64,000 nt of DNA, from contig NZ_FLQX01000094.1 of NCBI RefSeq assembly GCF_900089955.1, forward strand, positions 62,001 to 126,000. Reading direction: 5' to 3'. The stretch is from Candidatus Accumulibacter aalborgensis. GTDB lineage: Bacteria; Pseudomonadota; Gammaproteobacteria; Burkholderiales; Rhodocyclaceae. Positions 35,015 to 45,558 of the stretch are shown piece after piece (positions within the stretch are counted from its first letter, which is position 1; the number at the start of each line of letters is the position of its first letter). A program made the position numbers and the translations under genes. The notes under the pieces are model-generated. The model ran no database searches and was not told where the DNA came from. It saw nothing but the letters and a program-made list of their open reading frames with translations.

Positions 35015-35797
35015 GTGATCAGCCTGACCGCGGCCGAGATCAATTCCTGGGTGGTGGCTTTCTTTTTCCCGTTGACGCGCGTTCTCGCCGTACTGCTCAC
35101 CGCCCCACCATTCGACAATGCGGCCCTGACGGTAAACATCCGCCTGCTCCTCGGCCTGGCGATCACCTTCGCCATTTCCCCGCTATTGCCACCCATGCCG
35201 GCGCTTGACCCGGCGTCGGCGGCAGGCCTTCTGATCCTTGCCCAGCAACTGGTCATTGGCGCCAGCATGGGTTTCGCCATGCGCCTGGTCTTTACCGCCG
35301 TTGACCTTGCCGGCAACGTCATCAGTCTGGAGATGGGTCTAGGTTTTGCCACCGCCTATGACCCGCAGACGGCCGGCCAGACGGCGGTCATTTCCGAGTT
35401 CATGGGACTCCTGGCGCTGCTGATATTCATGGCCATCAACGGTCATCTGATGGTAATCGCCACGTTGACGCACAGTTTCACGGTTCTGCCGATCGGCGCC
35501 GCCCACCTGACTGCGAGTTCCTGGTGGAACCTGGCCAATGCCGGCGCAATCGTCTTTTCCGCCGGGCTGCTCCTCGCCCTACCCATCCTGGTCACCTTGA
35601 TGATCGGCAACCTCGCACTGGCCATTCTGAGCCGCGCGGCGCCACAACTCAACCTGATGGCCATTGGCTTTCCGCTCAGCATTGCGCTCGGTTTTGCCGC
35701 CCTGATGTTCGGTCTGTCGCATCTGGGCGTGCCCTTGCAGCAGTTCTTCGAATACGGGCTACAGTCGATGCTCGGGCATTTCGCCGCGGCAAACTAG
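35015..35797 (+). CDS. fliR: Flagellar biosynthetic protein FliR
   Basis: A 260-residue export-gate membrane protein with about six membrane segments. Conserved features include FFFPLTRVLAVLLTAPPF near the start and MGLGFATAYDPQTAGQTAVI in the middle. It starts with GTG. It is the last gene of the plus-strand fli block and converges with the lipoprotein gene. Confidence 0.96.
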   Translation: MISLTAAEINSWVVAFFFPLTRVLAVLLTAPPFDNAALTVNIRLLLGLAITFAISPLLPPMPALDPASAAGLLILAQQLVIGASMGFAMRLVFTAVDLAGNVISLEMGLGFATAYDPQTAGQTAVISEFMGLLALLIFMAINGHLMVIATLTHSFTVLPIGAAHLTASSWWNLANAGAIVFSAGLLLALPILVTLMIGNLALAILSRAAPQLNLMAIGFPLSIALGFAALMFGLSHLGVPLQQFFEYGLQSMLGHFAAAN

Positions 35798-35807
35798 GGC
35801 TCAGGGT

Positions 35808-36347
35808 TCAGGGCTTCTTGCCAGGATCAGCGCGAACCATCTGAATCGTTCCCTCGGCATAGCGATGGGTGAACGGCGTGCTCGATTCCACACCCTCGGA
35901 ATAGTCGAGAATGCGGTAGCCTGGAAAGCCCCGTTCGCGCTGCAGTTGAAGCGCTCGCCGGCGAAGAATCAGCCCTGACTCGCCGTCACCGCCAGTGCGA
36001 AAACTCTTGGCACGCATGGACAGGAGGTAGGTGTCATTGTTGACCATCCTCTCCTCGATGGTCCAGTTGGGGGCCAGCGGATCGTAGATGGCGTAGGCAG
36101 CGACCACCGCGGCAGCGGCCATCCCCAGGTTGACTGCCGGGCCGGCATACTCGCTGGCTGCATAGCCTACTGCGCCGACCAGAGCGACAACCCTGGTGGG
36201 CTCCACGCTGACCGTCGGGTTCGGCGACTGGGTATAGGAATAATCTGCCGGGCTCACGTCGGCGCGCGGCGGTGCTTGCCAATTGACGCTGCCACAGGCA
36301 GCGAGCAACAACACCAGTGTGCAACCAGCAACAGTGCGCACGGCCAT
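35808..36347 (-). CDS. Hypothetical lipoprotein at the end of the flg operon
   Basis: A 179-residue protein with a signal peptide ending in a lipobox (LLAAC, Cys about residue 18). After the Cys comes a proline-rich stretch, then a glycine/alanine-rich hydrophobic region (about residues 53-90) and a soluble C-terminal part with TYLLSMRAKSFRTGGDGES and ALQLQRERGFPGYRIL. No family was recognised. It starts 9 bases after flgL on the same strand, so it is probably co-transcribed with the hook and junction genes. It could be an outer-membrane or periplasmic basal-body accessory protein; that is inference. Confidence 0.7.
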   Translation of the reverse strand: MAVRTVAGCTLVLLLAACGSVNWQAPPRADVSPADYSYTQSPNPTVSVEPTRVVALVGAVGYAASEYAGPAVNLGMAAAAVVAAYAIYDPLAPNWTIEERMVNNDTYLLSMRAKSFRTGGDGESGLILRRRALQLQRERGFPGYRILDYSEGVESSTPFTHRYAEGTIQMVRADPGKKP

Positions 36348-36356
36348 CCTGGTCGA

Positions 36357-37706
36357 TCACAGATACTTGAAAAGACTCAGGCCGGTCACCTGGACAAAGG
36401 ACTTCTGTGCCGCTTCAAGGGTCACCTGTTGCCTGGTGAAGTCCGAGAGGGCCTGCACGATATCCAGATCCTGGATATTGGACAAGCTCTGCTGGTACTG
36501 AACATCCAGCGAAGACGAGGTACTGCTCAGACTGTCCAGCTCGTTCAAACGCGCACCAACGGTCGACTGCACGCGGCTGACATTGGCCAATGCCTGGTCG
36601 AGATTGCCCAGGTGCCCCTGCAACTGGCTGGAGAAGTCTGTCGTTGACGTGCCCGAACCCAGCGGTGAACGCAGGAGGTCGATCAGCCCCTGCATAGTCT
36701 CAAAGACACTCTTGTTGGCACTCGGTTTGACCGTGAAGCTATCCCCGGCGGCGGGCGACCCCGTGATCACTACTTGCGCGCCAAAGTCGGTCGTCACCGG
36801 CGCCGCCGGTGGCTGCGTCGTGGTCAGCAGGGAAATGGCCTGTCCCGGCGTGAACGGCAGCACGGCGCTGACCGCCAGGGCGGGCAAGGCGGCACTGGGC
36901 GGCGGCGGGCTCGACACATCGAACAACTGGTAACTGCTCACCCCGGCAACAGACGAGAACTGGATCTGCAGCCCGAGATTGCTTGTCCCCTGCCAGGGAA
37001 AGGCGTTCACGGCACTTTGCCACTTCTGCGGATCAAGCACGGAACCGGCGTCAATCACCCCTGATCCCTGATTGGGGCTGCCTGAGCCATTGCCGGCGGC
37101 GCTGGTCGCAAAGCTGCCGTTTCCGTCGCGGATATTCATGAACAAATCGCTGCCGGCGACGTTGATCGCCATTTGCTGCGAAGAACTCACCTGCAGCAGC
37201 CGCTGGCCATCGTCACCAGAATAGCTGACTGACGAGGTGGTCGCCGGCGGGACCGCTGCGCTGCGTGCAAACGGCGACGTCGCGCCTTGGTAACCTGAAA
37301 ACAGGTCGTCTCCGCCCGCGTCGCGGCCGTTGGCGATCCCCAGGACTTCTTCAAAGCGCGCCGCAAGCTCGGTGGCAATCGCCTGACGGTCGCTGTCCTG
37401 GAGGATTGTGTTGCCGGCCTGGACAACGCGGTCGCGGACACTCCGGAGCGATTCGGTGAGGGACGTGAGTTGGCTGTCGATCAGACTGAGCCGGTCGCTT
37501 GCGTTGCCCTGATTCTTTGCGTATTGATTCCCGACCGCCTTCGTTTGAGTGATGGTCAGGGAACGGGCGGCGGCAACAGGGTCATCCGCTGCGCTCAGCA
37601 TCCGTCGGTTACTCGAAATCTGGTTCTGCAGTGTGGTCAGCAAATCCTGGTTGCGCTCTATGCTGCGCACACCCGCGTCATACATCTGATTGGTACTGAT
37701 ACGCAT
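36357..37706 (-). CDS. flgL: Flagellar hook-filament junction protein FlgL
   Basis: A roughly 449-residue junction protein linking hook cap to filament. It has the flagellin-like N-terminus (MRISTNQMYDAGVRSIERN) and C-terminal helix (IVQALSDFTRQQVTLEAAQK). The middle has a proline-rich insert (SSPPPPSAALPAL). The ATG at 37706 follows flgK by 10 bases. No fliC or fliD gene follows in the window. Confidence 0.94.
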   Translation of the reverse strand: MRISTNQMYDAGVRSIERNQDLLTTLQNQISSNRRMLSAADDPVAAARSLTITQTKAVGNQYAKNQGNASDRLSLIDSQLTSLTESLRSVRDRVVQAGNTILQDSDRQAIATELAARFEEVLGIANGRDAGGDDLFSGYQGATSPFARSAAVPPATTSSVSYSGDDGQRLLQVSSSQQMAINVAGSDLFMNIRDGNGSFATSAAGNGSGSPNQGSGVIDAGSVLDPQKWQSAVNAFPWQGTSNLGLQIQFSSVAGVSSYQLFDVSSPPPPSAALPALAVSAVLPFTPGQAISLLTTTQPPAAPVTTDFGAQVVITGSPAAGDSFTVKPSANKSVFETMQGLIDLLRSPLGSGTSTTDFSSQLQGHLGNLDQALANVSRVQSTVGARLNELDSLSSTSSSLDVQYQQSLSNIQDLDIVQALSDFTRQQVTLEAAQKSFVQVTGLSLFKYL

Positions 37707-37716
37707 TTGATGCCCC

Positions 37717-39771
37717 TTAGGCCGCGACGATGGCGAGAATCGTGTCGAACAGACTGTTGCCGATCTGCAAGGCTTTGGCTGATGCTTGATAGGCCTGTTG
37801 ATAGCTGAGCAAATTGGCTGCTTCCTCGTCGAGATTGACCGCCGAGAACGAGTCGAGACTCGATCTGGCCTGATCAAGGATGGACTTCTGCGCCTGCCCG
37901 CTGACCTGAATCTGGCGTGTTTTGCTGCCGGTGTCGCTGACCAACTGCGCATACGCATCCTGGAAGGACGTCGTTTGGCCGGACATGGTGTGCTGCGTCT
38001 GGAGCTGACCGAGGGCCAGCATGTTTCGTCCATCGGCAGTGCCCCCGGCATTGCGGGCAAGCGAAAACGTATCGCCATTGTTTGGCAGGCCGGCGATCGT
38101 GAAGCTGAATCCGGAGGGTGGCGTGCTGACCACCGAGCCAACCAGCGTGATGCTCGCGCCACTGGTGTAGGGCACGACATCGGTGGGCGCAGCGATGGTC
38201 ACCGGCACACCGCCATTGATCGACACTTGCGCACCGACCGGAAAGTTCTGCAACCCGCCAGATTGATAGACCAGAGACATCGGTGCCGCTGCCACAGCCG
38301 CGGCATAGCCTGGTCCAGCACTGCCTGCCGAAACCGTCGCCGCACCGGTATTGGCCTTCGCTGCCGAGCTGATCATCGGTCCCGCAGCCGCGATCAGGCG
38401 AGGATCCGCGGCGACTACCGCATTGACCGAGATGTGTTGGGCAGCGTTACGGGTTGGCTGGACGAGATAGCTCGAACCAGCCACCAGTGGGGCTGATGCA
38501 GCCAGCGTAAACCCCTGCGGATCGAGCGCCAGCTTGGCATTGACCGCCGTCACGTCGCTGCCTGTCCACAGCATGTTGTCAGTCAGCCGAGTCAGCGTAA
38601 CGGTTGTCCCATCGGAACTGATCTGGTAGTCACTGCGACCGAGATCGGTGTAGAAGTTGCCGCTGAACGGTGGCGGACTGACAAAGGTGGCGCTGAGCGT
38701 CGGGCTGGTAGCCGGGTTCCCGTGGTCCGCAATCACCGTTGGTTGGGCAAGTGAAAAGAAGTTTGGCGTAAAACTACTGAGTGCGGGAGGCGCGGGAAAC
38801 GCCGCCGACTGGCCAAGAAGATCCTGACCGAGCGCGCTTTGCGCATTGAAGGTCAGCGCCAACGATGCGGCCTGGCGCCCCAGATCGTTGCTCGTCTGAT
38901 CCAGCGACTCGCGGCGAAATGCCAGCAAACCGCCCAGACTGCCACCGCTGATCAGAGACTCCGGCATCTCCTGAATTCCCGCCGTGGTCTTCCGGCCAAT
39001 GACCAGCCGAGAAGGATCAGCGGAAGACCGCGTGGTGGTCAGGTCGACCACCAGCGAGCCGACGACCAGTTGTTGACCGCTGCCGATGAGGACGTTGATA
39101 CTGCCATCGCCATTCGTGCTGGTTGTGGTTTTGATCAGCTTGTTCAGATCGAGAAGCGCCTGGTCTCGAAGGTCACGCAAATCGTTGGCCGGCTGGCCGA
39201 CAGAGGCCTCGGCGATGCCGATCTTCTGATTCAGCGCAGCAATCTGTTCAGCGCCGGAATTGATCCCGGCAACGGTGGCCGCGATCTGGCCGTTGACGTC
39301 AGCGTACATCTGCGCGAGCTGACCGCCCACTGACTGATATTGGGCGCTCAGCGTCTGCGCCGATGAGATCATCGCCTGGCGGCTCGACAACTGCCCGGGA
39401 TCGGCAGCGACATCCTGAACACTCTGGAAGAAACCCTGCAGCGCCGGCGACACTCCGGTGGTCGGATCAGCCAGCAGATTGTCGATCTGCTTGACTTGCG
39501 CGTAGTAGCTGTCGAGTTCGCTCGCACTGCTCTGGGAACGGGTGACCTGGTTGGTCAGAAACTGGCTATAAACCCGCTCGATGGTCGCCACGTGGGTGCC
39601 CTGGCCAACAAAACCGGCACCGGTCTTCATTGCGTCATTGCTCGCCTGCACCGTCTGCTGTCGCGTATATCCGGCGGTCTTGGCATTGGCGATATTGTGC
39701 TGGGTGGTTTGCAGGCCGAGCTGAGCGGCCTGCAAACCACTGAGACTGCTACCGATCATTCCTGTGCTCAT
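37717..39771 (-). CDS. flgK: Flagellar hook-associated protein FlgK
   Basis: A 684-residue junction protein, at the long end for the family. The conserved N-terminus is SSLSGLQAAQLGLQTTQHNI, then NAKTAGYTRQ; the C-terminus ends YQQAYQASAKALQIGNSLFD. The enlarged middle is rich in Ala, Ser, Gly and Pro. It lies between flgJ and flgL. Confidence 0.95.
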   Translation of the reverse strand: MSTGMIGSSLSGLQAAQLGLQTTQHNIANAKTAGYTRQQTVQASNDAMKTGAGFVGQGTHVATIERVYSQFLTNQVTRSQSSASELDSYYAQVKQIDNLLADPTTGVSPALQGFFQSVQDVAADPGQLSSRQAMISSAQTLSAQYQSVGGQLAQMYADVNGQIAATVAGINSGAEQIAALNQKIGIAEASVGQPANDLRDLRDQALLDLNKLIKTTTSTNGDGSINVLIGSGQQLVVGSLVVDLTTTRSSADPSRLVIGRKTTAGIQEMPESLISGGSLGGLLAFRRESLDQTSNDLGRQAASLALTFNAQSALGQDLLGQSAAFPAPPALSSFTPNFFSLAQPTVIADHGNPATSPTLSATFVSPPPFSGNFYTDLGRSDYQISSDGTTVTLTRLTDNMLWTGSDVTAVNAKLALDPQGFTLAASAPLVAGSSYLVQPTRNAAQHISVNAVVAADPRLIAAAGPMISSAAKANTGAATVSAGSAGPGYAAAVAAAPMSLVYQSGGLQNFPVGAQVSINGGVPVTIAAPTDVVPYTSGASITLVGSVVSTPPSGFSFTIAGLPNNGDTFSLARNAGGTADGRNMLALGQLQTQHTMSGQTTSFQDAYAQLVSDTGSKTRQIQVSGQAQKSILDQARSSLDSFSAVNLDEEAANLLSYQQAYQASAKALQIGNSLFDTILAIVAA

Positions 39772-39818
39772 GGCGTGCGATCCTCGTTAATTCCGTCAAC
39801 GGCCGTTGCGCCGAGATC

Positions 39819-40805
39819 TTAAGTGGCAGTGCGTTGATTCGGTCCAGCCGCGGCGATCGCCTGACGCAGCGTGCTGCTGCTGATGATCCGCGCCAGCTTG
39901 TCGGCGTACATCGGGTCAGTAGCATAGCCGGCCTGCTGCAGGGAACGAGCAAACTGCGTGCCATCCTGCTGGCCGAGGACCTCGGAAAAGCGTGGCTTGC
40001 TCTGCAGAAGCATGGCATAGTCGCGAAAGGCCTCGCCGTAGGACCCATAGGCGCGGAACGTTGCGCGTGTGGACTGCGCCACACCATTGACGAACTCGGT
40101 CGTTTGCACCTCGGCGGTCGGTCCCGACCAGTTGCGCCCGGCCTTGATGCCGAAGATATTGAAGCTTGGCGAACCATTGGCCATCGTGATCTCGTGCTTG
40201 CCCCAGCCACTCTCAAGCGCCGAGTGGGCGACCAGGAAATGCGCCGGCACGCCGGTCAGCGCAGCCGCCTCGACGGCATGTGGCCAGACGCGATCGACGA
40301 AGGCGCGCGCGCCTGGCGGGGACGACGCAGCGCTGGTCCCCACCTCGGCTGTCGTGCCGGCTTGCGTGACCGCCGGCGTCACGGGCGTCCGCCGGGCAGG
40401 TCCCGCCGCACGCGCAGCGGCGCTCGCGGCCTGCTGCGCAAGCAGCGACTGCTGGAGCGCGTCGAGTGGCGAACTCACCGCGGCACCTGTGTGAGTGGTC
40501 ATCTGGCTCGCCAACTGCTTCTCGATCATTCCGGCGAAGCCCAGCGGCGCTTGCGCAGCCAGGTTCTGCGCCAACTGCTGGTCGCCAAGGGTGGTGAAGA
40601 AACGGCTCTGCTCGCTGCCCAGCAGGCCATCCGTCGGGGTCGCGTCACGCATGCTTTTCAGCATCAGGTGCAGCAGCAGGCCCTCGAACTGTTGCGCCGT
40701 CTGCTTCAGCCCGGCTTGCGGGTCGTCTCTGAGCCTGGCGCGCAGATCCGCACCCGCGGCCGGGTCGATGGCGAGACGATTGGTGACGGCGTCTGTGGGT
40801 TTCAT
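39819..40805 (-). CDS. flgJ: Rod-assembly protein and peptidoglycan hydrolase FlgJ
   Basis: A 328-residue two-domain protein. The N-terminal rod-capping domain contains QFEGLLLHLMLKSMRDATP. The C-terminal glucosaminidase domain has the catalytic Glu in SALESGWGK and continues to the YADKLARII end. Between them lies an Ala/Thr-rich linker (about residues 110-165). It locally opens the cell wall for the rod. The dual-domain form is usual in beta- and gammaproteobacteria. Confidence 0.95.
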   Translation of the reverse strand: MKPTDAVTNRLAIDPAAGADLRARLRDDPQAGLKQTAQQFEGLLLHLMLKSMRDATPTDGLLGSEQSRFFTTLGDQQLAQNLAAQAPLGFAGMIEKQLASQMTTHTGAAVSSPLDALQQSLLAQQAASAAARAAGPARRTPVTPAVTQAGTTAEVGTSAASSPPGARAFVDRVWPHAVEAAALTGVPAHFLVAHSALESGWGKHEITMANGSPSFNIFGIKAGRNWSGPTAEVQTTEFVNGVAQSTRATFRAYGSYGEAFRDYAMLLQSKPRFSEVLGQQDGTQFARSLQQAGYATDPMYADKLARIISSSTLRQAIAAAGPNQRTAT

Positions 40806-40837
40806 GCGCTGCTTCCTGCTTCTGGTTGACCGGCGGA

Positions 40838-41974
40838 TCAGATGATTTCAAGCTCTGCGCGCAAAGCACCGGCGGCTTTCATCGACTGCAGGATGGAGAG
40901 CAGATCCTGCGGCCCGGCACCGAGCGCGTTGATCGCTTTCACCACGTCGGAGAGATTGACGCCAGCCTTCAACTGGATCAGAGAGGCCCCACCCTGTTTG
41001 ATATCGATCTCGCTCTGCGTCGTGGTCACCGTTTGTCCGCCGGCCAGCGCATTGGGCTGGCTGACTTTCTGCTCGGTATTGATGACCACCGATAGACTGC
41101 CATGCGCGACCGCGCAGGACTCGATGGTCACCGTCTGATTCATGACCACCGAACCGGTACGCGGATTGATGATGACTTTGGCGGCTGTCTTGACCGGACG
41201 CACATCGAGATTCTCGAGCCTCCCCAGGAAAGCCACCCGGCTACTGGGATCCTCGGGGGCGATGACGCGAATGAGCCTGCCGTCAACGGCCTGCGCCGTG
41301 CCTGGGCCAACCTCGCGATTGATCACCTCGACCACGCGCTGGGTCGTGCCGAAGTCGGTGTTCCCCATCTCGTAATGAATGAACGGGCCCTGCCCCAGCG
41401 CCGTCGGCACCTCACGCTCAACGGTCGCCCCACCGATCACCCGACCAGCGGAAAGGTGGTTGATGGCCACCTTGCTGCCGGCCGCCGATGCTCCGGCACC
41501 ACCGACCAGCAGGCTGCCCTGCGCCTGAGCGTAAATCTGGCCATCGGCGCCTTTCATCGGCGTCATCACCAAGGTACCACCACGCAGGCTCTTGGCATTG
41601 CCCATCGACGATACGGTGACGTCTATCTGCTGCCCGATTCGAGAGAAGGGCGGCAAACTGGCAGTGACCATCACGGCAGCCACATTCTTGAGCTGCAACG
41701 ACTGGGTCGTCGCCAGCGTGGTGCCGAGTTGGGCGAGCATATTGATGATGCTCTGCGTGGTAAAAGGCGTCTGCGTCGTCTGGTCACCGGTCCCATCGAG
41801 ACCGAAAACAAGGCCGTAGCCGACGAGCTGGTTGTTGCGAACCCCCTGCACGGACGCCAGATCCTTGATCCGTTCGGCCGCAGCCGAAAAGCTCAGCAGC
41901 GCGAGAATCAGCCCGGCGAGGACTGCCGTCCAGGGGAGAACCCTGCTCGCTTGACTACCGATGGTCGGGGACAT
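40838..41974 (-). CDS. flgI: Flagellar P-ring protein FlgI
   Basis: A 378-residue periplasmic protein that forms the P ring in peptidoglycan. A signal peptide (cleavage after about FSAAA) precedes the conserved [20 protein letters not shown]. The C-terminus [20 protein letters not shown] is typical. GAGGAGG before the ATG supports the start at 41974. Confidence 0.96.
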   Translation of the reverse strand: MSPTIGSQASRVLPWTAVLAGLILALLSFSAAAERIKDLASVQGVRNNQLVGYGLVFGLDGTGDQTTQTPFTTQSIINMLAQLGTTLATTQSLQLKNVAAVMVTASLPPFSRIGQQIDVTVSSMGNAKSLRGGTLVMTPMKGADGQIYAQAQGSLLVGGAGASAAGSKVAINHLSAGRVIGGATVEREVPTALGQGPFIHYEMGNTDFGTTQRVVEVINREVGPGTAQAVDGRLIRVIAPEDPSSRVAFLGRLENLDVRPVKTAAKVIINPRTGSVVMNQTVTIESCAVAHGSLSVVINTEQKVSQPNALAGGQTVTTTQSEIDIKQGGASLIQLKAGVNLSDVVKAINALGAGPQDLLSILQSMKAAGALRAELEII

Positions 41975-41986
41975 CCACGGACCTCC

Positions 41987-42673
41987 TCAGAATGGCAGTA
42001 CACTAAGGAAGAACCGTGCCAACCAGCCCATGATCTGCGCTTCACTGATGGCACCACTTTCCTTGTATTCGATACGCGCATCAGCGATCTGTGATGACGC
42101 AACGGTATTAGCCGCGTTGATGAAATAAGGATTGACCACGCCTGACAGACGAATGTATTCCTGTCCATGACCAATTGCCACCTGCTTCTCGCCGGAGACG
42201 AGCAGGTTGCCGTTCGGCAGCACCTCGATCACGGTCACCGTGATGGTGCCGGTAAAGACATTGTTGGCCGCCGCATCGCCCTTGCCAGCAGCGACGTTGC
42301 TGCTGCTGCCTTTCAGCTCGGTGAGCGTCTTGCCGGGTAGATTGAGGTTGGGCCCCAGCGAAGCGTTGAGGCTACCGGTCTTGCTGACGTTGGCATTCGA
42401 CTTGGTCGCCGCTGATGTATTTTCGGTAATCGTCACCGTGATGGTATCGCCGACATAACGAGCCCGCCGATCTTCGTACAACGTTCGCGAAGCCCCTGCC
42501 TGGTAGATAGTGCCCGTCGCTGCAAGGCTGGCAGCGAGCGCTTCCGGCCGGTGCATGGGACGCGCCGTCATCGGCTGATGCACGTTGGTCGGCGGTACGG
42601 TCGTGCAGCCAAGCACGAAAAGCAGCGCCGGCATGACCGGTAGCCACTTATTGACGATCGAGCCATGACTCAT
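41987..42673 (-). CDS. flgH: Flagellar L-ring lipoprotein FlgH
   Basis: A 228-residue outer-membrane lipoprotein. The lipobox is FVLGC at about residues 18-22. The conserved core contains RYVGDTITVTITENTSA and, later, NGNLLVSGEKQVAI and ISEAQIMGWLARFFLSVLPF at the C-terminus. It lies between flgG and flgI. Confidence 0.96.
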   Translation of the reverse strand: MSHGSIVNKWLPVMPALLFVLGCTTVPPTNVHQPMTARPMHRPEALAASLAATGTIYQAGASRTLYEDRRARYVGDTITVTITENTSAATKSNANVSKTGSLNASLGPNLNLPGKTLTELKGSSSNVAAGKGDAAANNVFTGTITVTVIEVLPNGNLLVSGEKQVAIGHGQEYIRLSGVVNPYFINAANTVASSQIADARIEYKESGAISEAQIMGWLARFFLSVLPF

Positions 42674-42683
42674 GATCAGTCCC

Positions 42684-43466
42684 TTACAATTGGGTCAAAC
42701 GCGCCAGCATCTGGTCCGAGGTCGACACCACCTTGGCGTTCGCCTCGTAAGCACGTTGCGTCTGGATCATCAGTACCAGTTCCTGCGCGACGTTGACGTT
42801 TGACGCCTCGACATAGTTCTGCACCACGACCCCTGAGCCGTTCGTTCCCGGGGTATTGGGCGTCGCTGTGCCACTTGACGCTGTCTCCAGAAAGAGGTTT
42901 TCGCCGACGCTCTGCAGGCCGCCGTTGTTGACGAAGGTGGCGACTTGTATGGTCCCGACCTGTACCGGCGCCGTTACATTCGGCAGCGTGATGCTGACCA
43001 CGCCATCCGGCGCCACGGTGACCGTCAAGGCTTGTGCGGCGATCGTGATCGCCGGCTGCAAGGGATAGCCATTGGCGGTGACTATCTGCCCCTGATTGTC
43101 CTTCTGAAATGAGCCATCACGTGTATAGGCGGTCGTCCCATCTGGCAGCAGCACCTGGAAAAAACCCGCTCCGTCAATCGCCATATCGAGACTGTTGCCG
43201 GTTTGCTGCAATGAGCCCTGCGTGAAAATACGCCCGGTGGACACCGGTGTCACTCCTAAACCGATCTGCAGACCATCGGGAATCTGGGTCGTCAGTGACG
43301 ACTGTGCTCCAGGCTGACGCAGCGTCTGGTAGAGGAGGTCGGCGAAAATGCCGCGCGCCTGTTTGAAGCCGTTGGTGCTCACGTTGGCCAGATTGTTGGC
43401 AATGATGTCGATCTGCACCTGTTGCGCAGTGAGGCCCGTACTGGCGGTCCATAGCGAGGTGATCAT
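42684..43466 (-). CDS. flgG: Flagellar distal rod protein FlgG
   Basis: A 260-residue rod protein with the standard length. The N-terminal motif is [20 protein letters not shown], and the C-terminal motif is [19 protein letters not shown]. It follows flgF by 16 bases. Confidence 0.97.
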   Translation of the reverse strand: MITSLWTASTGLTAQQVQIDIIANNLANVSTNGFKQARGIFADLLYQTLRQPGAQSSLTTQIPDGLQIGLGVTPVSTGRIFTQGSLQQTGNSLDMAIDGAGFFQVLLPDGTTAYTRDGSFQKDNQGQIVTANGYPLQPAITIAAQALTVTVAPDGVVSITLPNVTAPVQVGTIQVATFVNNGGLQSVGENLFLETASSGTATPNTPGTNGSGVVVQNYVEASNVNVAQELVLMIQTQRAYEANAKVVSTSDQMLARLTQL

Positions 43467-43482
43467 TCGGTTGTCGTCTCCA

Positions 43483-44232
43483 TTAGCCGTTCATCGTGAG
43501 AATCTTGGTGGCCGCAGTCGCATTGGCATCGGCCGTCTGCAACATCTTGATCTGCATCTCGAACTGACGCGCCAGGCTGATCATTCTGACCATCGCATCG
43601 ACCGAGTTGACGTTGCTGCCCTCAAGCGCCTCGGGGACAATCTTCACATTGTCGTCGACCGCTGCCGGAACCCCGTTACGAGTCCGAAACAAGCCGTCAT
43701 CGCCGCGGACCAGATCATTTTCCGGTGGATTGACCAGCTTGATGCGGCCCACCACGTTGACGTTATTGATCGCCCCGGCACCCAGACGCGGAATGCTCGA
43801 TACCGTCCCGTCGGTGGCAATGGCAATGTTGTTGTCCGGCGGCAGCGCGATCGGCCCGCCCTCGCCGAGCACATTGAAGCCGCTACTGGTCTGCAGCACG
43901 CCATTGACATCGGTCTTGAGGTTGCCGGCACGGCTGTACGCCTCGCGACCGTCGGCGCCCTCCACGGCAATCCAGCCGACGCCCCGGAGCGCGACGTCGA
44001 GCGGCCGACCGGTGGTCATCACCGGCCCCTGTTCAAAGTCGTTGGCCACCGAAGCGTCGACCGCGAAAGCACGTGTCGGCGCACCCTCGCCAAGAACCTG
44101 CACAGCGCGGGAGCGGTTCTCCAGGGCGCGATAGCCAGTCGTCGTGGCATTGGCCAGATTCTGCGCGACGCTCGCCTGCTGCACGAAAACCTGCTTGGCG
44201 CCAGTCATTGCGGTGTAGATCAGATGATCCAT
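43483..44232 (-). CDS. flgF: Flagellar proximal rod protein FlgF
   Basis: A 249-residue rod protein. The N-terminus ([20 protein letters not shown]) and the C-terminal [18 protein letters not shown] helix are typical. It lies between flgE and flgG. Confidence 0.95.
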   Translation of the reverse strand: MDHLIYTAMTGAKQVFVQQASVAQNLANATTTGYRALENRSRAVQVLGEGAPTRAFAVDASVANDFEQGPVMTTGRPLDVALRGVGWIAVEGADGREAYSRAGNLKTDVNGVLQTSSGFNVLGEGGPIALPPDNNIAIATDGTVSSIPRLGAGAINNVNVVGRIKLVNPPENDLVRGDDGLFRTRNGVPAAVDDNVKIVPEALEGSNVNSVDAMVRMISLARQFEMQIKMLQTADANATAATKILTMNG

Positions 44233-44261
44233 AGGCCCCCCGCGCGATTCAGTTCAGCGCC

Positions 44262-45542
44262 TTAGCGCAAATTCAACAGCGTCTGCAAGATCGCATCCTG
44301 CGTCTTGATCGTCTGCGCGCTGGCCTGATAACTGCGCTGCGCAGTGATCATGGCGACCAGTTGCTTGGTCAGATCGACGTTCGATTCCTCAACCGAAGCC
44401 GACTGGAGAAGTCCGCGGCCTCCGGTTCCCGGCACACCGATCACTTCCGACCCTGACTCCGAGGTGAGACTCCACTGATTGTTACCGACATTCGCCAGAC
44501 CATTCGGAGCCGCAAAAGTGGAGAGTAACACCTGCCCCAGTGTAAAGGCCGCGCCATTGCTGTAGCGCCCCTGAATGAGGCCATCGCTGCCAATACCGAG
44601 GGCAGCGAGGCTACCCGAGGTATATCCGTTCTGGTCAACGCTGTTGACCGTCGACGCACTACCGAACTGCGTTGTATCGGTGAAATTCAGGGTGGCCGTC
44701 CATGGTGTCGAGGCACCATTGGTCAACTTGTAGTCTTGAAGCTGGACCGTCGGTGATGAAGTCATCGTACCCGAGGAATCGAAAGTAATCGGCACGGGAG
44801 CGGGAAGGGTCCCTGCTGCCATGCTCGCATCGTCAAATTTGTCATCGAGTGTGGCGTACATATTCCACGTACCAGGGCTTACGAAAACGTAGTAAGTATT
44901 AAAAACATGAGAATTCCCCAACGAGTCGAAGACCGTCGCGGGAGATGCAAAATTGTACGATGTCGTCGGCGGCTGAACAGAGGGCAGCGGAGGGACTGCG
45001 GGGACTGGGGGAGGGGGAAAAGCCACTGACGGAACCGTGGCCCCGGAGTCGAGATTGAGGCCGATCGTGATGTTGCTTGTCGGCTTCGCCGGAAGCAGGC
45101 TGGAAGACAGCTTCAGATCGGTCAGCGTAGGCACCAGAGCGCCAACCTTGGGGTCGTAGTTATAGCCGGTCAGACGAAGGTTCTGGTCGTTGACCACATA
45201 ACCGCTCTTGTCGGTTTTCATCTGACCATCGCGCGAGTAGGTGATCGTCCCACTGCCGCTGTTTCTCATGCGAAAGAAGCCGCCGCCATTGATCGCCAGG
45301 TCGAGCGGATTGCTGGTCGTCGTCAGATTACCCTGGGTGAATTGCGACCTGATCGCCGCCACGCCGACCCCACTACCAACCTGGGAAGCGCTGGACGTGC
45401 TCAACGAAGCCGCGTAGAGATCCGCAAAATCCGCCGTGGCGCTCTTGAATCCGACGGTACTCGAATTGGCCACATTGTTGCCGATTACATCCAGCGCGGT
45501 ACCCGCAGCAGCCAGACCGCTTAACGCCTGTTGGAAACTCAT
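44262..45542 (-). CDS. flgE: Flagellar hook protein FlgE
   Basis: A 426-residue hook subunit. The N-terminal rod-like motif (SFQQALSGLAAAGTALDVIG) and C-terminal QRSYQASAQTIKTQDAILQT are conserved. The exposed middle has a proline-rich insert (PPPPVPAVPPLPSVQPPT, bases about 44965-45015) and locally AT-richer DNA (about 44830-44960). It follows flgD by 16 bases. Confidence 0.95.
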   Translation of the reverse strand: MSFQQALSGLAAAGTALDVIGNNVANSSTVGFKSATADFADLYAASLSTSSASQVGSGVGVAAIRSQFTQGNLTTTSNPLDLAINGGGFFRMRNSGSGTITYSRDGQMKTDKSGYVVNDQNLRLTGYNYDPKVGALVPTLTDLKLSSSLLPAKPTSNITIGLNLDSGATVPSVAFPPPPVPAVPPLPSVQPPTTSYNFASPATVFDSLGNSHVFNTYYVFVSPGTWNMYATLDDKFDDASMAAGTLPAPVPITFDSSGTMTSSPTVQLQDYKLTNGASTPWTATLNFTDTTQFGSASTVNSVDQNGYTSGSLAALGIGSDGLIQGRYSNGAAFTLGQVLLSTFAAPNGLANVGNNQWSLTSESGSEVIGVPGTGGRGLLQSASVEESNVDLTKQLVAMITAQRSYQASAQTIKTQDAILQTLLNLR

Positions 45543-45558
45543 ACTTGTCCCCCTGTTC

